A stretch of DNA of 9,265 nucleotides from Chloroflexota bacterium. GTDB taxonomy: Bacteria > Chloroflexota > Limnocylindria > Limnocylindrales > CSP1-4. Position numbers and translations under genes: made by a program. The notes under the pieces are model-generated. The model was given only the letters and a program-made list of their open reading frames with translations. It made no database searches and was not told the DNA's origin. The stretch lies in NCBI GenBank assembly GCA_013695255.1, contig JACDAV010000362.1, forward strand, positions 1-9,265. Direction: 5' to 3'. Below are positions 5,212 through 9,265 of this stretch, piece after piece. Each line of letters opens with the position of its first letter. Within the stretch, counting starts at the first letter, position 1.

Positions 5212-5709
5212 TTATGGCACGGGCGAACCGAGCGCCCGACCCAGCCGGCGCACGGCCGGCCCGGGAATCATCTGCGACACGTCGCCGCCGTAGCGGGCGA
5301 TCTCCTTGACCAGGCTCGAGCTGACGTAGCCGTAGTCCAGCGAGGTCATGAAGAAGACGGTGTCCACCTCCGGCGCCAGCTTCCGGTTGTTGTGGGCGAG
5401 CTGCATCTCCGACTCGAAGTCGCTGATCGCGCGCAGGCCCCGGACGATGAACCGGGCGTCCTGCGACCGGCAGAATGTGACGGTCAGGCCGGTGAACGTC
5501 GCCACGCTTACCGTGCCCCCCAGCCCCGCCTCGGCAAGGGCCTCCTCGATCGTCGCCACGCGATCGGACGCCGAGAGCAGGGGTTCCTTGCGCGGGTTCT
5601 CGAGCACCGCCACGACGAGCCGCTCGAACACGCTCCCCGCCCGCCGGATGACGTCCAGGTGGCCGTTGGTGACCGGATCGAACGAGCCGGGGTAGACCGC
5701 GACGCTCAC
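5212..5709 (-). CDS. coaD: Pantetheine-phosphate adenylyltransferase
   Basis: CoaD joins 4'-phosphopantetheine with ATP to give dephospho-CoA, the penultimate step of CoA synthesis. The 165-residue length is normal. Key sites: YPGSFDPVTNGHLDVI with the TxxH nucleotide motif (Thr14, His17), Lys41 in NPRKEPLLS, RGLRAISDFESEMQLAHNN (from Arg90) and YGYVSSSLVKEIARYGGDVS near the C-terminus. All catalytic and substrate residues expected by eye are present. The GTG start overlaps the rsmD stop in GTGA and has a GAGGAGGAG run just upstream. rsmD-coaD is one of the most conserved pairs in bacteria. Ends with TAA, the only TAA stop in the window. CoA made by this pathway supplies the phosphopantetheine arm of the ACP encoded downstream. 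Confidence 0.97.
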   Translation of the reverse strand: MSVAVYPGSFDPVTNGHLDVIRRAGSVFERLVVAVLENPRKEPLLSASDRVATIEEALAEAGLGGTVSVATFTGLTVTFCRSQDARFIVRGLRAISDFESEMQLAHNNRKLAPEVDTVFFMTSLDYGYVSSSLVKEIARYGGDVSQMIPGPAVRRLGRALGSPVP

Positions 5710-6317
5710 CGCTCCTCCTCGCCGCTCCGGTAGAACGTCAGCGCCGATTCGCCGAACCGCCGCTCCCGCTCCGATGCTAGCAGTCCGACCCTGGCGGGCG
5801 GGACGTCCCGCCAGAAGTGCTTGACGACGACCCGGCCGCCCGGCTTCACGGCCCCGGGCCGACCGAGCAGCTCGAGGACCCGACCGAGGACCGCCGTCTC
5901 GGCGTACGGCGGGTCGACGACGACCAGGTCCCAGGCCGCGTCGTCCTGTGCCGCCGGGAGCCAGCGCTCGACGTCCGCGCGCACGACCAGCGCCCGGTCG
6001 CTGAGCCCCGCGCGCCGCAGGTTCTCGCTGACGGTCCGGACCGCGGTCGCATCGCGCTCGACGAAGGTCGCCGCTGCGGCGCCGCGCGAGAGCGCCTCGA
6101 TCCCGGCGGCGCCACTGCCGGCGAAGAGGTCGAGCACTCGCGCGCCCGGGAGCTCCGGCTCGAGCACCGCGAACAGCGTCTGCTTCACGCGGTCCGCGAA
6201 GGGCCGGGTGCCGGGCCCCGGCGCGAGGAGACGGATCCCGCGTGCGGACCCCGCGATGACCCGGCCCGCCTCGCCGGGGCCCTTGCGCGCGGCCGGCACC
6301 TCGCGCCGCGCCGTCAT
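5706..6317 (-). CDS. rsmD: 16S rRNA (guanine(966)-N(2))-methyltransferase RsmD
   Basis: RsmD methylates N2 of G966 in 16S rRNA of the small subunit, using S-adenosylmethionine. The 203-residue product has a short Arg/Lys-rich leader, then RVIAGSARGIRLLAP and TRPFADRVKQTLFAVL, the family's typical N-terminus. The SAM-binding motif DLFAGSG is at 63-69, GIEALSRGA follows, and the catalytic motif IV DPPY is at 135-138. The ATG start overlaps the recG stop in ATGA. No Shine-Dalgarno is evident, so translation is probably coupled. The frame is open far upstream through recG, but nothing there resembles the family. The end overlaps coaD (GTGA). Confidence 0.95.
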   Translation of the reverse strand: MTARREVPAARKGPGEAGRVIAGSARGIRLLAPGPGTRPFADRVKQTLFAVLEPELPGARVLDLFAGSGAAGIEALSRGAAAATFVERDATAVRTVSENLRRAGLSDRALVVRADVERWLPAAQDDAAWDLVVVDPPYAETAVLGRVLELLGRPGAVKPGGRVVVKHFWRDVPPARVGLLASERERRFGESALTFYRSGEEER

Positions 6318-8530
6318 GTCGCGCTGGCCGCTTCGCCCGCGTGGACCCGCTCGAGCCAGCCGGAGGTCAGCTCGCGCGCCAGCGCCTCGTGCCCGGGCCG
6401 GATGGCCCCCCGGTCGTCGAGGAGCGTCTCGGCCCGCCGGCGGGCCTCCTGCGCCAGCTCGCGATGACGCGGCTCCTGGAGCGACGCCACACGCAGCCGC
6501 GGCAGCCCGCTCTGGACCAGACCCAGGACGTCGCCCTCGCGACGGAGCTCCCAGTCCCGCTCGGCGAGCTCGAAGCCGTCGGTCGTGCGGGCGACGGCGA
6601 TCAGGCGCGCCTGCTCGGTCGCCTGGGGCGCCGACCGGCCTTCGACGAGCGCCTCCCATTGGAGGCTGCTGGCTGCGGCCGTCGAGACGAGCGCGCAGTA
6701 CGCCTGCTCGTCGCCGCGGCCCACCCGGCCCCGGAGCTGGTGGAGTTGGGCGAGGCCGAACTGGTCGGCGGACATGATCACCATCACGCTGGCCCGGGAA
6801 ACGTCGACCCCGACCTCCAGGACCGTCGTGCCGACGAGGAGGTCGAGCTCGCCGTCGCGCAGCCGCCCGAGCTCCGCGTCCCGCTCGACCGCCTTGAGCC
6901 GCCCGTGGACGAGCCCGACCCTGAGCGGCGCGAGCAGCTCCGCCAGCCGCCGGGCCTCGCTCTCGGCGGCCACGACGTCCGCGTCGTCGGACTCCTCGAT
7001 CGCCGGCACGACGACGAACGTGGCGCGGCCCTCGGCCGCCTCGGAGCGCACGAACGCCCACAGCCGGTCCAGATCGTCCGGGTGGCGGATCGCGGTCCGA
7101 ATCTCCAGCCGCCCTGCCGGCGGCGTCCGGAGCGTCGACAGGTCGAGATCCGCGTAGAGCACCTGGCCGAGCGTCCTCGGGATCGGCGTCGCCGTCATCA
7201 GCAGCACATGTGGCGAATGCCCGCCGGCCTTTGCCTCGAGCTGGCCGCGCTGCTCGACGCCGAACCGGTGCTGCTCGTCGACCACGGCCAGGCCGAGCGC
7301 GGCGAAGGCGACCGACTCCTGGATCAGCGCGTGCGTCCCGACCACGACCGGCGCCATCCCCGACCCGACAAGATCGAGGACCCGCCGACGGTCCCCAGCG
7401 CCCAGCGACCCGGCCAGCAGCTCGACGGGGATGCCGAGCGGTTCGAGCAGCGCCCGCAACGTGTCGCGATGCTGCCGGGCGAGGAGGTCCGTGGGAGCGA
7501 GAAGCGCGCCCTGCAGCCCGGCCCGTGCGGCCGCGGCCAGCGCCCAGGCGGCGACCGCGGTCTTGCCGGAGCCCACGTCGCCCTGGAGCAGCCGGAGCAT
7601 CGGCCTATCCCGGTCGAGATCCGCCCGGATGTCGGCGATCGCGGTCGCCTGGTCAGGCGTCAGGGTGACCGGCCGCCCCACGCGGCCCTCGAGCGCCTCG
7701 CGCAGGCCCTCCCGCAGTGTTGCGTCCGTGTCCTCGTCGACCGCGATCGGTCGCGCCCGGTCCCGGCCGCGCTGCCGGCGCCGAGCCACCATCCCGAGCT
7801 GCAGCGCCAGCAGCTCGTCGAACGCGAGCCGCTCGAGCGCCGCGTCGCGGCCCTCGAAGGACGATGGGTAATGGGCGTGCTCGAGCGCGGTGGTGATGCC
7901 GGGCAGACCGCCACGGCCGGCCGGACCCGGCGGGAGGTACTCGGGGTATCCCTGGCCGGCCCGGTCGAGCGCCTCGCGCATGGCGAGCCGGAGGCGCGAG
8001 GCGGTCAAGCCGGCAGTCAGCCGGTAGACCGGCACGATCCGGCCTACGTGGAGCAGGTCCGCCTCGTCCGTGTCGTGCTGGAACTCCGGGTTGTCGAGCG
8101 TCAGCTTCCGCCCGAAGCGCTTGAGCTTCCCGCTGACGATCACGAGATCGCCGGCCGTCAGCCGCTTCTCGATGTAGCGCCGGCCGAACCAGGTCGCCTC
8201 GATCGTGCCCGTGTCGTCCTCGATCCGGGCGATCGTCCGCTGCGTCCGTCGCCGGAAGCCCGGCTCGACGCGGACGTCGACGACGCGGACCCTGGCCGAG
8301 ACGACGCTGCCCTCCTCCGCCCAGACGAGGTCGCCGAGCTGTCGCATCTCGCGCAGGTCGTCGTACCGGCGCGGCAAATGGAAGAGCAGGTCGCGCACGG
8401 TGGACCAGCCGAGCCGCCGGCCGGCGCGCTTGAGGACCGGTGCGGCGGTGAGGCCGGACTTCCCCAGCTCTGTGTCGAGCAGCTCCACCGGGTCGGCCGG
8501 CGCCGTGGCGGGGATGGCGGCGCGGGCCAT
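6314..8530 (-). CDS. recG: ATP-dependent DNA helicase RecG
   Basis: RecG remodels stalled replication forks and branched DNA. The 738-residue product matches family size. An N-terminal helical part precedes the wedge/OB domain (about 70-165). The helicase core then shows Walker A GDVGSGKT (317-324), the RecG-type box DEQH (418-421) with RFGVEQR, TATPIPRTL (from 446), VHGRLK, TTVLEVGVDV and QLRGRVGRG (598-606). Near the C-terminus, where RecG usually reads GTRQSG after an RGPGE-like stretch, this one reads RREGDVLGLVQSG: Gln673 is kept but TR is replaced by LV. About a dozen extra residues (around 621-635) precede it. ATG is 3 bases after the upstream TAG stop, with no clear Shine-Dalgarno. 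DAK-domain gene next to recG is seen in both Firmicutes and Actinobacteria. Confidence 0.96.
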   Translation of the reverse strand: MARAAIPATAPADPVELLDTELGKSGLTAAPVLKRAGRRLGWSTVRDLLFHLPRRYDDLREMRQLGDLVWAEEGSVVSARVRVVDVRVEPGFRRRTQRTIARIEDDTGTIEATWFGRRYIEKRLTAGDLVIVSGKLKRFGRKLTLDNPEFQHDTDEADLLHVGRIVPVYRLTAGLTASRLRLAMREALDRAGQGYPEYLPPGPAGRGGLPGITTALEHAHYPSSFEGRDAALERLAFDELLALQLGMVARRRQRGRDRARPIAVDEDTDATLREGLREALEGRVGRPVTLTPDQATAIADIRADLDRDRPMLRLLQGDVGSGKTAVAAWALAAAARAGLQGALLAPTDLLARQHRDTLRALLEPLGIPVELLAGSLGAGDRRRVLDLVGSGMAPVVVGTHALIQESVAFAALGLAVVDEQHRFGVEQRGQLEAKAGGHSPHVLLMTATPIPRTLGQVLYADLDLSTLRTPPAGRLEIRTAIRHPDDLDRLWAFVRSEAAEGRATFVVVPAIEESDDADVVAAESEARRLAELLAPLRVGLVHGRLKAVERDAELGRLRDGELDLLVGTTVLEVGVDVSRASVMVIMSADQFGLAQLHQLRGRVGRGDEQAYCALVSTAAASSLQWEALVEGRSAPQATEQARLIAVARTTDGFELAERDWELRREGDVLGLVQSGLPRLRVASLQEPRHRELAQEARRRAETLLDDRGAIRPGHEALARELTSGWLERVHAGEAASAT

Positions 8531-8533
8531 CCG

Positions 8534-9265
8534 CTACTCGGCCGCGATCAGGTACCGGTAGTGCGGCTGACCGCCGTGCACGACCTCGACCTCGACCCCG
8601 TCGTGCGCCTCACCGAGCCGCCGGGCCAGGGCCTCCGCCTCGGCAAGGTCGGCGCCGTCCCCGTAGTAGACGGTCAGCAGCTCGAAGCCTGGCTCGAGCG
8701 CTCCGACCCCGGCCAGCACGGCGCGGCTCGGGTCGCTGTCGACGGCCACGAGCCCGTCGTCCGGGTCCAGGGCGATCGTCTGGCCATGCCTGACCTTCCG
8801 GCCGCCGATCGTCGCGTCCCGGACGGCCTCGGTGACGGCGAGCGTCTGGACCGCTCGGCCGGCCCGGGTCATCCCGGCCACGTTGCCGGCCGCGTCGCAC
8901 GTCAAGTCGAGGGCGAGCAGCGCGGCGAACCCCTCGGCGGCATTGCGCGTCGGGACGACCACCACCGGCCGGTCCGCCATCGCGGCGACCTGGCGGGCGG
9001 CCATGACGACGTTCGGGTTGTTCGGGAGCAGCAGGATCTCGCGCGCGTCGACCTCGTCCAGCGCCGCCATCAGCTCCCCGGTGCTCGGATTGGCCGACTG
9101 ACCACCGCGCACGACGGCGGCGACGCCGAACTCCCGGAAGATCGCGGCCAGGCCGTCACCCGGCGCGACGGCCACCACCGCGAGGGGCAGCGAGCCACGT
9201 TCGGCGGCTGGCCCGGCGGCGCCGTTGGCGCGGTCCTCGTCCGGCGTCCGTTCTGTCGGCGGCGG
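8534..9265 (-). CDS. DAK-domain protein, FakA/YloV-like, C-terminal part (cut by right edge)
   Basis: The visible 243 residues are the C-terminal domain of the family that includes fatty acid kinase FakA (YloV). In that family an N-terminal DhaL-type kinase domain phosphorylates a fatty acid held by FakB. The kinase domain lies beyond the right edge. Family patterns seen: VVAVAPGDGLAAIFREFGV, RGGQSANPST, ILLLPNNPNVVMAARQVA, VVVVPTRNAAEGFAALLALD, EAVRDATIGG and, at the end, GGQPHYRYLIAAE. A linker rich in Pro, Glu and Ala precedes the domain at the edge (PPPTERTPDEDRANGAAGPA). The GTG at 9178 is not the start, since the frame stays open and in-family upstream. Its product, acyl-phosphate, would feed the same pool as PlsX, encoded downstream. 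Substrate is inferred; no FakB gene is in the window. Confidence 0.9.
   Translation of the reverse strand, partial: PPPTERTPDEDRANGAAGPAAERGSLPLAVVAVAPGDGLAAIFREFGVAAVVRGGQSANPSTGELMAALDEVDAREILLLPNNPNVVMAARQVAAMADRPVVVVPTRNAAEGFAALLALDLTCDAAGNVAGMTRAGRAVQTLAVTEAVRDATIGGRKVRHGQTIALDPDDGLVAVDSDPSRAVLAGVGALEPGFELLTVYYGDGADLAEAEALARRLGEAHDGVEVEVVHGGQPHYRYLIAAE

Noticed and set aside
3966..5309. 447-codon plus-strand reading frame across DUF177 and the coiled-coil gene
   Set aside because: Shadow of minus-strand genes; its start lies inside the repeat array and its composition is Ser/Arg-rich without family features.

Overview
The window is one uninterrupted stretch of densely packed genes, all on the minus strand, from a very GC-rich bacterium (GC roughly 70% by eye). 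Transcription runs from the right edge to the left edge. Reading that way the order is: DAK-domain (FakA/YloV-like) protein, cut by the right edge; recG; rsmD; coaD; a SepIVA/DivIVA-like coiled-coil protein; a DUF177/YceD protein; rpmF; plsX; an Asp23-family protein; nusB; acpP; rnc; smc, cut by the left edge. No tRNA, rRNA, CRISPR array, insertion sequence or convincing promoter or terminator is visible. The operon promoter probably lies beyond the right edge. All long plus-strand reading frames are shadows caused by high GC.

The genes are tightly coupled. Five junctions are 4-base overlaps: ATGA (recG/rsmD, plsX/asp23), GTGA (rsmD/coaD, coiled-coil/DUF177) and TTGA (rnc/smc). Two more have gaps of 3-4 bases. 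The larger intergenic gaps are rpmF/DUF177 (156 bases) and nusB/asp23 (81 bases). Both carry copies of the same GC-rich palindromic repeat, which is the least expected structure here. The 41-base gap after coaD holds a strong Shine-Dalgarno placed before an ATC codon, suggesting a rare start codon for the coiled-coil gene.

Taxonomy is an inference. From memory, recG-rsmD-coaD-SepIVA-like-DUF177-rpmF-rnc-smc is an actinobacterial-type order. plsX-(fab genes)-acpP-rnc-smc and the FakA/recG neighbours recall Bacillus. Here the plsX-asp23-nusB-acpP block sits between rpmF and rnc. A GC-rich Chloroflexota lineage (Limnocylindria/Ellin6529-like) is my best guess, with an actinobacterial relative as the alternative.

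The genes fall into three linked jobs. Ribosome and rRNA: RsmD, DUF177, bL32, NusB and RNase III. Membrane lipid and CoA supply: FakA-like, CoaD, PlsX and ACP. Chromosome and division: RecG, SMC and the SepIVA-like protein. The core is ordinary housekeeping. The points worth a second look are the repeat family, the probable ATC start, a missing metal-binding aspartate in RNase III, and a long nusB/acpP overlap.
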